A stretch of DNA of 64,000 nucleotides from Candidatus Omnitrophota bacterium (GTDB taxonomy: Bacteria > Omnitrophota > Gorgyraeia > Tantalellales > Tantalellaceae), in the NCBI GenBank assembly GCA_014728045.1, contig WJMH01000022.1, forward strand, positions 1 to 64,000, given 5' to 3'. Below, piece after piece: positions 54,136 to 63,082 of the stretch (position 1 is the first letter of the stretch; each line of letters opens with the position of its first letter). The notes under the pieces were generated by a model. The model ran no database searches, was not told where the DNA came from, and worked only from the letters and a program-made list of their open reading frames with translations. Position numbers and translations under genes: made by a program.

Positions 54136-55696
54136 AGAAAATCTCAAAAGGACCGTCCGTGAGGTCTTTGAAGCTTTTGATAGCGCAGAAGAAAGCAAAA
54201 AGAGTCTCAACGTGGAGGAGGTCGGCGTGATCAACTATGTCGGGACCGACATAGTCCGCGCCAGGGGATTGAAGGAGGCCACCTTTGCCGAGCTTATTGA
54301 ACTACCTGGCGGGAATAAAGGAATAGCTTTCGATCTCGGGACGGAGGAAATATCCGTCGTGGCGCTGGATAAGACCGAGTTGGTGAACGCCGGTGACAGT
54401 CTGAAAAGGACCGGCCGGGTCATAGACGTTCCGGTGGGAGAAGCCATAAAGGGAAGGATAATGGACCCGCTCGGCCGCCCTCTGGACAATAAAGGAGATA
54501 TCTCCGGGGAAGAGAAGCTGCCTATAGAAAGGCCCTGCCCCGCGATCATGGACAGGGCTCCTGTCAAAACGCCTCTTTTGACCGGTATCCAGGCTATAGA
54601 CGCTCTGATACCCATAGGCAGGGGCCAGAGAGAACTGATCATAGGCGACAGGCAGATAGGGAAAACGGCGATAGCGCTTGATACCATAATCAACCAGAAG
54701 GGCAAGGATGTATTCTGCATCTATTGCGCGATCGGCAAGAAGGCCTCGTCCGTTTCAAAACTTATCGAGGACCTCCAAGAGCACGGCGCGATGGAATATA
54801 CCTCCGTTGTGGTATCAACGGGCGAGGACACGGCCGGTCTCAGATGGGTCGCGCCTTACGCGGCCACCTCCATGGGAGAGTTCTTCATGGAGAAGGGCAG
54901 GGACGTACTTATAGTATATGATGACCTTACCCGACACGCGTGGGCATACAGGGAACTATCGCTTCTTATGAGGAGACCTCCCGCCCGTGAGGCTTATCCC
55001 GGGGATATATTCTACATACATTCCCGGCTTCTTGAGCGGGCGACACATCTGAAAAAAGAAAAAGGGGGAGGCTCCCTGACGGCCCTGCCGATCATAGAGA
55101 CACAGGCGGAGAACATAGCCGCGTACATACCCACCAACCTTATTTCGATAACCGACGGCCAGATATATCTCTCGCCCGGTCTTTTCCAGCAGGGGGTTCT
55201 TCCGGCCATCGATATAGGAAAATCGGTCTCAAGGGTCGGTGGAAAGACCCAGTTCCCTTCTTACAGGGATATTTCAGGTGATCTTAAGCTTTCTTATTCC
55301 CAGTTCAAGGAGCTGGAGGCCTTTGCCAGGTTCGGTACGCAGGTGGAAGAGCAGACCCGCAAGACCATAGAAAGGGGCCGGCGTGTCCAGGAAGTCCTCA
55401 AGCAGAAACAGTATGGACCCATTCCGGTCGATGAGCAGATAGCGGTATTGCTGGCGGTCACTGAAGGACTCTTGGACGAGGTGCCATTGGAAAAAATATC
55501 CGAAGCCAAAGAAAACCTCAGGAAGCTCTTCAGGGAAGAGAAAAAGGAAATAGCCGAAAAGCTGCGTTCCGGCGGGGAGCTTGAAGAGGGCGACCGGGAA
55601 AGCATTTTGAAGACCGTAAAAAAAGCCGTTGAAAACCTTAAAGAGGATGCCGGGGAAGAACAAGCCCCACCGGAGGGTCCCGAAGAAGAGAAATAG
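54122..55696 (+). CDS. atpA: N-type F-ATPase subunit alpha
   Basis: The product is 524 residues from ATG 54122, with GAAGGAAG upstream; a TTG at 54104 is less likely. The non-catalytic nucleotide site has [15 protein letters not shown] near residue 178 (Ile where most alpha subunits have Thr), [13 protein letters not shown], and [26 protein letters not shown]. The C-terminus is extended by a Glu/Pro-rich tail. It forms the alpha3beta3 head with atpD. Confidence 0.95.
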   Translation: [524 protein letters not shown]

Positions 55697-55701
55697 CCCT
55701 T

Positions 55702-56583
55702 ATGCAGAAAATAACCGCGATAAACAGGAAGATTCAGAGTACCGAACAGATGCAGTCGGTGGTCAAGACCATGAAAGTGCTTTCGGCGGTCAATATACGC
55801 CATTACAGTCAGGCCGTGGAGGCTCTCGGCGAATTCAGTGATAACCTGCACGGCGCCCTAGGGCTGGTACTGGAGAGGATGAACCTTAAGGGGCGTCTGG
55901 CCGGAGAGGATACCCGCAAAAGCAGCGTCGGGATCATAGTGTTCGGTTCACAGAGGGGCCTGAGCGGGAGATTCAATGAGCAGGTCATATCCCGCGCATT
56001 CGGTGAAATGGAGAAGATGAACGCGAGCGCTGATGCGGCGCTCATTTGCGTGGGCAAAGAGGTCGCCTCGAGGATACGAGATAGAAAAATAGACAGGGTA
56101 TTTTCCTTCCCCGGTTCCGATGAAGGCATAATCCCGCTCATAAACGAAATGCTCATACGGATAGAGAGCTGGAGAAGCACAGACGGCATCGAGAACATAT
56201 ACATATACAATAACCGGCCGGTATCCGGGGCCGCTTTTTCTCCCGGGGCAAAGAGATTGTTCCCGCTCGACGAGGACTGGCTAAAGAAACTTGAGGGAAA
56301 GAAGTGGCCCACGAAAATGCTGCCTTTGCTCAACACGCCCGCGGAAGAATTGTTTTCTTCTCTCATCCGACAGCATTTTTTCGTTTCGATCTATGAGAGT
56401 TTCATGGATTCGCTGGCAGCCGAGAACGCCAGCCGCCTCGCGGCTATGCAGGCGGCTGAAAAGAACATAGAAGAGAAAATGGACGAACTGAGGTCCCTTT
56501 ATAACCATTTGCGCCAGAGCTCAATAACTGCCGAGCTTCTGGACATCATTTCAGGCTTCGAGGCGCTGGAAAAGAAGAGGTGA
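55702..56583 (+). CDS. atpG: N-type F-ATPase subunit gamma
   Basis: This is a 293-residue rotor shaft. The N-terminal helix KITAINRKIQSTEQMQSVVKTMKVLSAVNI and the C-terminal helix with SRLAAMQAAEKNIEEKMDEL form the coiled coil. The ending differs from the canonical I-T-x-E-I-x-E-I-x-x-G-A-x-A-L: here ITAELLDIISGFEAL. It closes the nine-gene ATPase block, five bases after atpA. Confidence 0.92.
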   Translation: MQKITAINRKIQSTEQMQSVVKTMKVLSAVNIRHYSQAVEALGEFSDNLHGALGLVLERMNLKGRLAGEDTRKSSVGIIVFGSQRGLSGRFNEQVISRAFGEMEKMNASADAALICVGKEVASRIRDRKIDRVFSFPGSDEGIIPLINEMLIRIESWRSTDGIENIYIYNNRPVSGAAFSPGAKRLFPLDEDWLKKLEGKKWPTKMLPLLNTPAEELFSSLIRQHFFVSIYESFMDSLAAENASRLAAMQAAEKNIEEKMDELRSLYNHLRQSSITAELLDIISGFEALEKKR

Positions 56584-56589
56584 GAATCT

Positions 56590-57177
56590 ATGAACACGCA
56601 CGGGATAAAACCCAAAGATATCATGCAGGCGATGGAGATAGAACATGATCTTATAGACAGGATGCTCACTCTTCTTAAAAAAGAAGAAGATGTGATCAGC
56701 GAGAAGGACCTGCTTAACAGAGAGTTCATAGATCTAGTGATCGAATTTTTCCGGGATTTCGTGCAGGAGGTCCATCATGCCAAGCGGGTCAAAATCAATG
56801 AAAAACTCATGGAAAAGGACCTGAGCCTGGAAGACAGGGGAGCACTTAAAGACTTTATCAGCAAGCAGGGTCATATACGGAAGATCGTGGATCTTCTGGA
56901 AGAGGCCAGGAAGAAACTGGAACTGCATGACGGAAAGATCGTAGACAAGGCTCATCGGGAGATAGCCGAACTTATTATGCAGTATTCCGAGCAGATGATG
57001 ACCGCCAGAAGAATGTACCCGGCTCTCATCAAGGAATATCTGGACGAGTCCGAAAGAGCGGAGCTCGTGCGCCAGATTATGCAGACGGAAAAAATAAAGG
57101 ACTGGGGAAAGTTCGAGGAGACGATAAGGCGCCTGGAAAAAGCGAGGGGGGTTCGTCCTCGGGGAGGCGAAAGGTGA
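56590..57177 (+). CDS. Degenerate hemerythrin-like helical protein
   Basis: This is a 195-residue all-helical protein. The order EHDLIDRML (His19), FRDFVQEVHHAKRV (His-His near 61), GHIRKIVDLLEEARK and a last helix ending MYPALIKEYLDESERAELVRQI follows the hemerythrin HHE pattern. However, the carboxylate of the H-H-x-x-E motif is Arg/Val here, and the fourth helix has YSEQMMTARRMYPAL instead of a metal-binding H-x-x-x-E/D. The di-iron centre is therefore probably lost. It lies six bases after atpG and overlaps the DUF362 gene by four bases. The role is unknown. Confidence 0.65.
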   Translation: MNTHGIKPKDIMQAMEIEHDLIDRMLTLLKKEEDVISEKDLLNREFIDLVIEFFRDFVQEVHHAKRVKINEKLMEKDLSLEDRGALKDFISKQGHIRKIVDLLEEARKKLELHDGKIVDKAHREIAELIMQYSEQMMTARRMYPALIKEYLDESERAELVRQIMQTEKIKDWGKFEETIRRLEKARGVRPRGGER

Positions 57178-58040
57178 AAAGCAGAGTAGTCATCATTGAT
57201 GAGATGAATCCCGAAAAAGCCGTTACGAAAGCTCTGGAAGAGATGGAGGGGCTGGACGGGCTTTTCAGGGGCAAGCATGTGGCGGTCAAGCCCAACGACA
57301 CCTGGGCCAGTGATGACGACAACAGCGCCTGCACCCGGCCGGATACGCTCAAGGGGGCACTCCGCCATATAAAACACTTCAACCCCCGAAAGATCACGGT
57401 GACCGGCGGAGCGGGAGCCGGCCAGACCGATAAGATCTTTTCCCTGCTCGGCCTGGATAAGGTCATCCGGGAAGAAGACGTCGAGTTCTTCGATCATAAC
57501 CGGGGGCCCTTCCGGGAAGTCTCGCTTGACCATGGTCCCCAAAAAAGCGTCATGGTCAATCCGTATGTTCTTGAATACGACACGGTAGTATCCCTGGCCC
57601 AGCACAAGGTACATGACAGCGCAGTGGTGACGCTCGGCCTTAAGAATATCGCCATGTCCTATCCGGCTGCCGATTATTACGGGCATCCGAGGAATAAGAA
57701 GGAGCATCCGCATAATTTCTTCAGAGATCTTCATTCGTTCATCGCTGGCATGTGCGCGAGGTTCACGATAGATCTTGGTATAATCTCGGGATTTCCGGCC
57801 ATGACCGGAAAAGGTCCGATCGGCGGGAATGCCTTCGATTCGGGACTTGTCATTGCTTCCACTGACCCGGTGGCCTGCGACAGGATAGGATCTGAGGTTC
57901 TCGGGCGTGGTGAAGCGCCTTACGTGCGCATTGCCGGCGAACTGGGGCTGGGCAGGTGGGAGCTCGGTGATATAGACTGTTATCCGCTTACCCTGGATGA
58001 GGCAAAGGATATATTCACATCCAGACAAAGCGCATCGTAA
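57174..58040 (+). CDS. DUF362 domain protein
   Basis: This is a 288-residue protein with the DUF362 layout: VAVKPNDTWA near residue 38, RPDTLKGALRHI, a glycine-rich GGAGAGQTDKIF loop, KVHDSAVVTLGLKNIAMSYP, and IASTDPVACDRIGSEVLG near residue 230. No ferredoxin-type Cys clusters are present, unlike many longer family members. Function is unknown. It overlaps the preceding gene and is followed 17 bases later by acylphosphatase. Confidence 0.82.
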   Translation: MKSRVVIIDEMNPEKAVTKALEEMEGLDGLFRGKHVAVKPNDTWASDDDNSACTRPDTLKGALRHIKHFNPRKITVTGGAGAGQTDKIFSLLGLDKVIREEDVEFFDHNRGPFREVSLDHGPQKSVMVNPYVLEYDTVVSLAQHKVHDSAVVTLGLKNIAMSYPAADYYGHPRNKKEHPHNFFRDLHSFIAGMCARFTIDLGIISGFPAMTGKGPIGGNAFDSGLVIASTDPVACDRIGSEVLGRGEAPYVRIAGELGLGRWELGDIDCYPLTLDEAKDIFTSRQSAS

Positions 58041-58057
58041 TAGAAAGGAGGTCATAA

Positions 58058-58333
58058 ATGTCCAAGAAACGAGCCCATGTAACGATAAAAGGAAGAGTGC
58101 AGGGGGTCTTTTTTCGGACAACCGCCGAGGAAAAGGCTTCTTCCTTGGGTATCTCCGGTTGGATCACCAACAGAAGGGACGGTACGGTGGAAGGGCTTTT
58201 CGAAGGTGAAGAAGAGGCGGTTGATGAAATGGTCTCATGGTGCTACGAGGGTTCAGGACCCGCTGACGTGAGGGACGTAGACGTAAAGGAAGAAGAATAT
58301 ACGGGTGAGCTTAACGGTTTCAGTGTGAGGTGA
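58058..58333 (+). CDS. acyP: Acylphosphatase
   Basis: This 91-residue enzyme hydrolyses carboxyl-phosphate bonds such as 1,3-bisphosphoglycerate and acetyl phosphate. The GRVQGVFFRTTAEEKA motif holds the catalytic Arg20, and GWITNRRDGTVEGLFEGEE holds the catalytic Asn38. AAAGGAGG precedes the ATG. Length and motifs are normal for the family. Confidence 0.93.
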   Translation: MSKKRAHVTIKGRVQGVFFRTTAEEKASSLGISGWITNRRDGTVEGLFEGEEEAVDEMVSWCYEGSGPADVRDVDVKEEEYTGELNGFSVR

Positions 58334-58338
58334 GGAAG

Positions 58339-58683
58339 ATGAAGATAGATTCCTATTCCTTCGGCAATATGTCGGTAAACGGTAAAACCTATGAAAACGA
58401 CCTTATTGTCTATCCGGATAAGGTCGAACCGGAGTGGTGGAGAGAAGAGGGACATTCTCTTTCGGCCAAGGACCTTGAGGGGGTCATCGGATACGGCCCC
58501 GATTATCTTGTAGTCGGCCGCGGCGCCAGCAGCAACATGGCTATTCCGGATGAGACCAGCAAGGCGATAGAGGATAAGGGGATAGAACTTCTTTCCGGGG
58601 GCACGGAGGAGATGTACGAGGTGTTCAATCGGCATATGAAAGAGGGCAAAAAGACGGTCGGTGCTTTTCATTTAACTTGTTGA
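58339..58683 (+). CDS. Mth938-like domain protein (DUF498)
   Basis: The product is 114 residues from ATG 58339; a GTG at 58330 overlapping the acyP stop is an alternative. Mth938-like motifs are the YENDLIVYPDKVEPEWWREEGH segment, DYLVVGRGASSNM and IELLSGGTEEMYEVFNRHMKEGKKTVGAFHLTC. Relatives include NDUFAF3-like proteins in eukaryotes; the bacterial role is unknown. It is the last gene of the long operon; 130 bases follow before the next gene, with a weak hairpin (CCGGCA...TGCCGG near 58722-58747). Confidence 0.82.
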   Translation: MKIDSYSFGNMSVNGKTYENDLIVYPDKVEPEWWREEGHSLSAKDLEGVIGYGPDYLVVGRGASSNMAIPDETSKAIEDKGIELLSGGTEEMYEVFNRHMKEGKKTVGAFHLTC

Positions 58684-58813
58684 AGAATTTATGCACATTA
58701 GGCGTATTTACCTCTGTACGGACCGGCAGCGCGCTTTTCTTTTGCCGGATCAGTAAAGAATAAATGAGGCTCCGGGCGTTATGGATTGACCCGTTCGAAG
58801 AAGGGAGAAAAAG

Positions 58814-59677
58814 ATGTCACGCGAAATGCCAGAAACATTCCCCCCCCAGCACCAGGAAAGGTCACCGGGACTTGAGAAGGACATGATACCGAAACCTCTT
58901 TGCAAGGGCGAATGGTACATGGGAAGCGGAAAGCTCAAGGGAAAGGTCGCTATCATCACCGGCGGCGATAGCGGTATAGGACGGTCTGTCGCGATCTTTT
59001 TCGCACGGGAGGGCGCCGATATTGCCATAGTGTATTATGACGAGCATGAGGACGCGCGAAAGACCGCCCAGATGGTGGAAGAGGAAGGAGGAAAGGTCAT
59101 TCTGCTGCCCGGGGACGTGGGCAAGTCCTCTTTCTGTGAGGAGGTCGTGCGGAAAACCCTGGATAAATTCCGGAAAATAGACATACTGGTGAATAACGCG
59201 GCGCATCAGCCTTTCCAGGATAACATAGAGAGCCTTACCGACGAACAGCTTGAGAGGACCTTCAAAACGAACATATTTTCATATTTCTTTCTCACAAGGT
59301 CCGCGGTCAAGCACTTAAAGCCGGGCAGCTGTGTGATAAATACCAGCTCGGTCGTAGCTTACAGGGGCACTACGCATCTATTGGATTACAGCGCCACCAA
59401 AGGCGCGGAGGTGGCGTTCACCCGCTCTTTGGCACTGCTTTTCGCGGAAAAAGAGATACGCGTTAATGCCGTCGCACCGGGACCGATCTGGACGCCTTTG
59501 ACCCCGTCAACGTATCCTCCTGAATACATGCCGGATTTCGGGGAGCAGACCGTCATGAAAAGGGCGGGGCAGCCGGAAGAGGTCGCGCCCTCGTATGTTT
59601 TTCTGGCCAGCCGGGACTCATCCTACATGACCGGCCAGGTCCTTCATCCCAACGGGGGTGAGATAATCAATGGCTGA
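58814..59677 (+). CDS. SDR oxidoreductase, general-stress-protein-39 type
   Basis: This is a 287-residue short-chain dehydrogenase. A QHQERSPGLEKDMIPKP extension precedes the Rossmann motif GGDSGIGRSVA near residue 50, then NNAAHQP, a Ser-containing NTSSVVAY strand, and the catalytic YSATKGA (Tyr, Lys), ending in GQVLHPNGGEIING. The N-terminal extension is typical of the YdaD/YhdF/GsiB-neighbour stress SDRs of Bacillus and others. Substrate is unknown. The stop overlaps the next gene by eight bases. Confidence 0.9.
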   Translation: MSREMPETFPPQHQERSPGLEKDMIPKPLCKGEWYMGSGKLKGKVAIITGGDSGIGRSVAIFFAREGADIAIVYYDEHEDARKTAQMVEEEGGKVILLPGDVGKSSFCEEVVRKTLDKFRKIDILVNNAAHQPFQDNIESLTDEQLERTFKTNIFSYFFLTRSAVKHLKPGSCVINTSSVVAYRGTTHLLDYSATKGAEVAFTRSLALLFAEKEIRVNAVAPGPIWTPLTPSTYPPEYMPDFGEQTVMKRAGQPEEVAPSYVFLASRDSSYMTGQVLHPNGGEIING

Positions 59678-59987
59678 GAGGGGGCTGCTGAAAGATCTCG
59701 GTCTCGATCCGTTATCCAAAGCCGTCTCCAAGAGGATTAGGCAGCTCATGACCGGCCAGCCAGGCAGGAGATTCACCGATTATCACGAAAGGTTCGGGGC
59801 AAAGAGACCGCTAAAAAAAGCGTTCATGTTCATTTCGGCAGGGATATTCTGGTTGATAGCGCTCGTTCTTTCAGTAGCGCCGGGACCGGGTTTTCTATTC
59901 TTCCTGCTGGGGCTTGCGGTCATCGCCGCGCAGCTGGCTCCGGCAGCACGGTTTCTGGATCTTCTGGAATCGAAGATCCGTAAATAA
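59670..59987 (+). CDS. PGPGW-type small transmembrane protein
   Basis: This is a 105-residue protein. A basic N-terminal half precedes two helices joined by the sequence APGPGFLFFLLGLAVIA, a variant of the PGPGW signature (PF09656) in which Phe replaces the final Trp. Function of the family is unknown. It overlaps the SDR gene by eight bases and is probably co-expressed with it. Confidence 0.75.
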   Translation: MAERGLLKDLGLDPLSKAVSKRIRQLMTGQPGRRFTDYHERFGAKRPLKKAFMFISAGIFWLIALVLSVAPGPGFLFFLLGLAVIAAQLAPAARFLDLLESKIRK

Positions 59988-60036
59988 AACACCTTCGAGT
60001 TCTACTGGTGAATCGATCCGTCGATTAGGAGCTAGA

Positions 60037-61347
60037 GTGACGAAGGACGATCTAAAAATAGTACTTGGAAGATGGGATTCGGTGGCCATAGTTATTGCCA
60101 TAGTCATCGGCGTCGGTATCTTCAGGGTCCCTTCCGAGGTCGCCACGTACATAAAAAGCCCCTGGCTGATTATGGTCGCTTGGCTTGCGGGGGGCCTCAT
60201 CTCTCTGGTGGGAGCGCTTTGTTACGCGGAACTTGCTTCTACTTTTCCCGAGACAGGCGGCAACTATGTATACCTTAAGAAGAGTTACGGGCCCTTGACC
60301 GCTTTCCTTTTCGGGTGGTCGGAACTTTTGGTGATAAGGGCGGGGTCATTGGCTGCGGTCGCTTTCATCTTCGCCGAATACCTGGCTTCCTTCCTGGGGG
60401 CGGACAAGCTCCTCGTAAAGCCCTTTGCGGTATTCTCTATAGTTCTGCTGGGTGTGGTGAACATCGCCGGTCTCCGGCAGAGCAAGAGAACCCAGAACTT
60501 TTTCGTGGTGGTCAAGCTTCTGGCGCTTGTCGCGCTCATATTTCTCGGCTTCATATCCGGTGAAGGTGACTACGGCAGATTCCGGATGTCCTTTGAAGGC
60601 GGGGGAGGAGATACTTTATATTTTTTCGGTGTGGCCCTTATCCCCATACTGTGGACATATGGGGGATGGCATGAGAATGTCTTTGTCGCCGGAGAGACGA
60701 TAAACGCCAGAACGACCCTGCCCTTTGCGCTTGTCACTGGTATAGTTTCGGTCATAGTGCTGTACCTGGGGGCGAACGCTCTTTATCTTTATCTTTTTCC
60801 GCCAGAAGCGATCCAGCGAACCGATATCGTCGCCGCGAAAGTGTTCACGCTGCTTCACACCCGCTATGGCAGGAAGATCTTCGAATCGGTCGTGATAGTA
60901 TCCTCGATAGCGACCATTAATTCGATGATAATGACCGGTTCAAGAATAACCTATGCCATGGCTCGAGACTTAAGGTATTTTAGATACTTCAACCGCCTCA
61001 GCAAGAGGCAGGCGACGCCCTACCGGGCGATCATCGTTCTTGCGGTATGGTCGGTGTTACTCGTTCTGTGGGGGACATTTAACAGGCTTTTGTATTTCGC
61101 GGGGTTTCTTGTATGGATATTCTTCGCCCTGGTAGTCGCCGGTCTTATCATTCTCCGCTATAAATACCCTGATAAGAAAAGGCCCTACGCGGTGTGGGGA
61201 TACCCTTTTCTGCCGGCAGCTTTCATGATGGTTTCATTTGCTCTTGCCGTGGTCTCTTTCGCTTCGCATGTTCAAACCTCTCTTGCCGGGCTGGCGATCC
61301 TTGCCGCTGGATTGCCGCTGTATTATTTCTCGAAGAGAAAGGAATAA
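60037..61347 (+). CDS. APC superfamily amino acid permease
   Basis: The product is 436 residues from GTG 60037, with AGGAG five bases upstream; the frame extends upstream into the previous gene without support. Twelve helices are predicted. Helix 1 holds IVIGVGIFRVPSEVA (the unwound G-x-G-I-F substrate loop), and helix 2 to 3 holds GALCYAELASTFPETGGNYVYLKKSYG. This matches the LAT/GadC-like APC branch, so amino acid exchange or uptake is likely. Confidence 0.87.
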   Translation: MTKDDLKIVLGRWDSVAIVIAIVIGVGIFRVPSEVATYIKSPWLIMVAWLAGGLISLVGALCYAELASTFPETGGNYVYLKKSYGPLTAFLFGWSELLVIRAGSLAAVAFIFAEYLASFLGADKLLVKPFAVFSIVLLGVVNIAGLRQSKRTQNFFVVVKLLALVALIFLGFISGEGDYGRFRMSFEGGGGDTLYFFGVALIPILWTYGGWHENVFVAGETINARTTLPFALVTGIVSVIVLYLGANALYLYLFPPEAIQRTDIVAAKVFTLLHTRYGRKIFESVVIVSSIATINSMIMTGSRITYAMARDLRYFRYFNRLSKRQATPYRAIIVLAVWSVLLVLWGTFNRLLYFAGFLVWIFFALVVAGLIILRYKYPDKKRPYAVWGYPFLPAAFMMVSFALAVVSFASHVQTSLAGLAILAAGLPLYYFSKRKE

Positions 61348-61352
61348 AGCGC

Positions 61353-61390
61353 GTGGAGAATAGTCAACAAAATGGTGAAACTGGCAATTG
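61353..61390 (+). promoter_or_regulatory. Recurrent 38-bp motif, copy G
   Basis: It reads GTGGA (61353-61357), five bases, GTCAACA (61363-61369), four bases, GGTGA, six bases, CAATTG. One core base differs. It lies directly after the permease stop and 33 bases before a small open reading frame. Confidence 0.55.
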
Positions 61391-61422
61391 TTCTGGGGGG
61401 GATAGTCTGTTAACCTGTTCGC

Positions 61423-61608
61423 ATGATGAAAAGAACTTTCAGACAAAGCAAAGATGTCGCCGGGCTTGAGAGCGAGGTAAAGGATAAATTAAAGAAGAGG
61501 AGCAGGCGGCTGAACAGCATGGACGGCATGCTTGCATCAAGGGGAGAGTTGAAAGCTGAACCCGATCGGGTTAACGTTGAGACCTTAAGAAGTATCGTCG
61601 AACCATAA
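61423..61608 (+). CDS. Possible small basic protein (61 aa)
   Basis: This is a 61-residue hydrophilic frame rich in Lys, Arg, Glu and Ser, predicted helical with no Cys and no membrane segment. No convincing ribosome binding site precedes the ATG, but the frame ends nine bases before the next gene and follows motif copy G. It is not recognised. It may be a real small stress protein or chance coding. Confidence 0.4.
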   Translation: MMKRTFRQSKDVAGLESEVKDKLKKRSRRLNSMDGMLASRGELKAEPDRVNVETLRSIVEP

Positions 61609-61617
61609 GGAGGTAAG

Positions 61618-62016
61618 ATGTTTCTGCTGGATGTATTGTTCGCGCTATTGATCGCCATAGCGGTTACGGCGGTTTTCGTAGTTCTTCTTAGGAAAAGAGG
61701 CCCCTGGCCGAGCGTCTGGATGTTCTTCGCGGTCATTTTTCTGGTGAGTTGGGCCGGAAGCCTTTGGATAGTCGCCACCGGACCGGTTTTTTACGGGATA
61801 CCATGGCTGACCATACTGATAATAGGACTAATAACCGCTGTTCTTCTGGCGTCCGTGGCCCCGCCGCAACCACCCAGGACCAAGGCCGAGGTAGCTGAAA
61901 AGGCCAAGCAGGTCGAAGCGACCGAAGAGGTCTTCAACTTCTTTTTCTGGATACTGGTGATACTGCTTGTTTTCGTGATAGTTCTGGGTTACTGGTCGCT
62001 ACCAAGAGCATACTGA
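61618..62016 (+). CDS. Three-to-four-helix membrane protein (132 aa)
   Basis: This 132-residue protein has AAGGAGG before its ATG. Helices lie at about 3-23, 33-52, 60-80 and 106-127, with a Pro-Pro-x-Pro-Pro-x-x-Lys charged stretch between the last two. No family is recognised. It lies between the motif-G region and gap. Confidence 0.65.
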   Translation: MFLLDVLFALLIAIAVTAVFVVLLRKRGPWPSVWMFFAVIFLVSWAGSLWIVATGPVFYGIPWLTILIIGLITAVLLASVAPPQPPRTKAEVAEKAKQVEATEEVFNFFFWILVILLVFVIVLGYWSLPRAY

Positions 62017-62063
62017 TAAAGCCCGGATCCCGTTCAAGAACGAACCGAAAAGGAGGATATACC

Positions 62064-63053
62064 ATGAAACGCGTGGCTATAAACGGATTGGGAAGAATAG
62101 GGCGCGCGGCGCTCAAAATAATCATCTCCAGGCCGGAATTCGAGCTGGTGGCCGTGAATGATCTTGTTCCGACCGATAACCTGGCGTACCTTCTGCAGTA
62201 CGACACGGTTTACGGCAGGTACGAAAAGGAAGTATCGTACGAAGAGGACGATCTCTGCATAGACGGTAAGGAGCACAAGGTGCTTCACATGAAGGACCCG
62301 GCGCAACTTCCGTGGAAAGACCTTGATGTGGATATCGTTTTCGAATGCACGGGCGTTTTCGGGAAAAAAGAAGAGCTGGAGAAACACGTGAAAGCCGGGG
62401 CAAAAAAGGTGATACTTTCAGCCCCTTCAAAATCGGAAGAAGTGCTTACGATCGTTCACGGAGTCAATGTCCAGGAGGGAGAGGATAATATCATCTCCTG
62501 CGCAAGCTGCACGACCAACTGCATAACGCCCGTGGTGGAGGTCATGTCGAGGAGGATCGGCATAAAAAAAGCGGTAATGACAACCATACACGCGTATACA
62601 TCCACCCAGGCGATCGTGGATTCACCGGCGAGTAAATGGCGCCGGGGCAGGGCCGCGGCCTGCAACCTGGTGCCTACTTCAACGGGAGCGGCAAAGGCCA
62701 CCATAAAGGTGCTCCCCCAATATGAGGGGAAATTCGACGGCGTTGCCGTAAGGGCTCCCGTTCCGGTGGGTTCGGTGGCGGACCTTGTCTTCGTCACCGA
62801 GAGAGAGACCACTGAAGAGGAGGTCAACTCCATATTCATAGAAGAGTCCCAGACCCAGAGATATAAGGGCGTTCTGGGCGTCGCCAAGATACCGGTGGTC
62901 TCATCCGACATCATAAAAGATCCCAGGGCGTCAATTTTTGACCCGGACATGACAAGGGTCATTGACGGCGATCTGGTCAAGGTGATGAGCTGGTATGACA
63001 ACGAATGGGGATATGCCAACCAGATGGTGAACGAAGCCTTAAAAGGAAAGTAA
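62064..63053 (+). CDS. gap: Glyceraldehyde-3-phosphate dehydrogenase (type I)
   Basis: This 329-residue glycolytic enzyme interconverts glyceraldehyde-3-phosphate and 1,3-bisphosphoglycerate with NAD. The NAD motif INGLGRIGRAALK begins at residue 6. The catalytic Cys lies in SCASCTTNCITP near residue 148, the catalytic His in TTIHAYTSTQ near 175, and the phosphate sites in RRGRAAACNLVPTSTGAAKA. The substrate product, 1,3-bisphosphoglycerate, is also a target of the acylphosphatase encoded 4 kb upstream. AAGGAGG precedes the ATG. Confidence 0.96.
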   Translation: MKRVAINGLGRIGRAALKIIISRPEFELVAVNDLVPTDNLAYLLQYDTVYGRYEKEVSYEEDDLCIDGKEHKVLHMKDPAQLPWKDLDVDIVFECTGVFGKKEELEKHVKAGAKKVILSAPSKSEEVLTIVHGVNVQEGEDNIISCASCTTNCITPVVEVMSRRIGIKKAVMTTIHAYTSTQAIVDSPASKWRRGRAAACNLVPTSTGAAKATIKVLPQYEGKFDGVAVRAPVPVGSVADLVFVTERETTEEEVNSIFIEESQTQRYKGVLGVAKIPVVSSDIIKDPRASIFDPDMTRVIDGDLVKVMSWYDNEWGYANQMVNEALKGK

Positions 63054-63082
63054 TAAATATCATCTAAGGAAAAGGGAGGATA

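Noticed and set aside
61372-61413. 13-codon frame (ATG GTG AAA ...) just after motif copy G
   Set aside because: It begins within the motif, has no ribosome binding site and shows no feature beyond chance.
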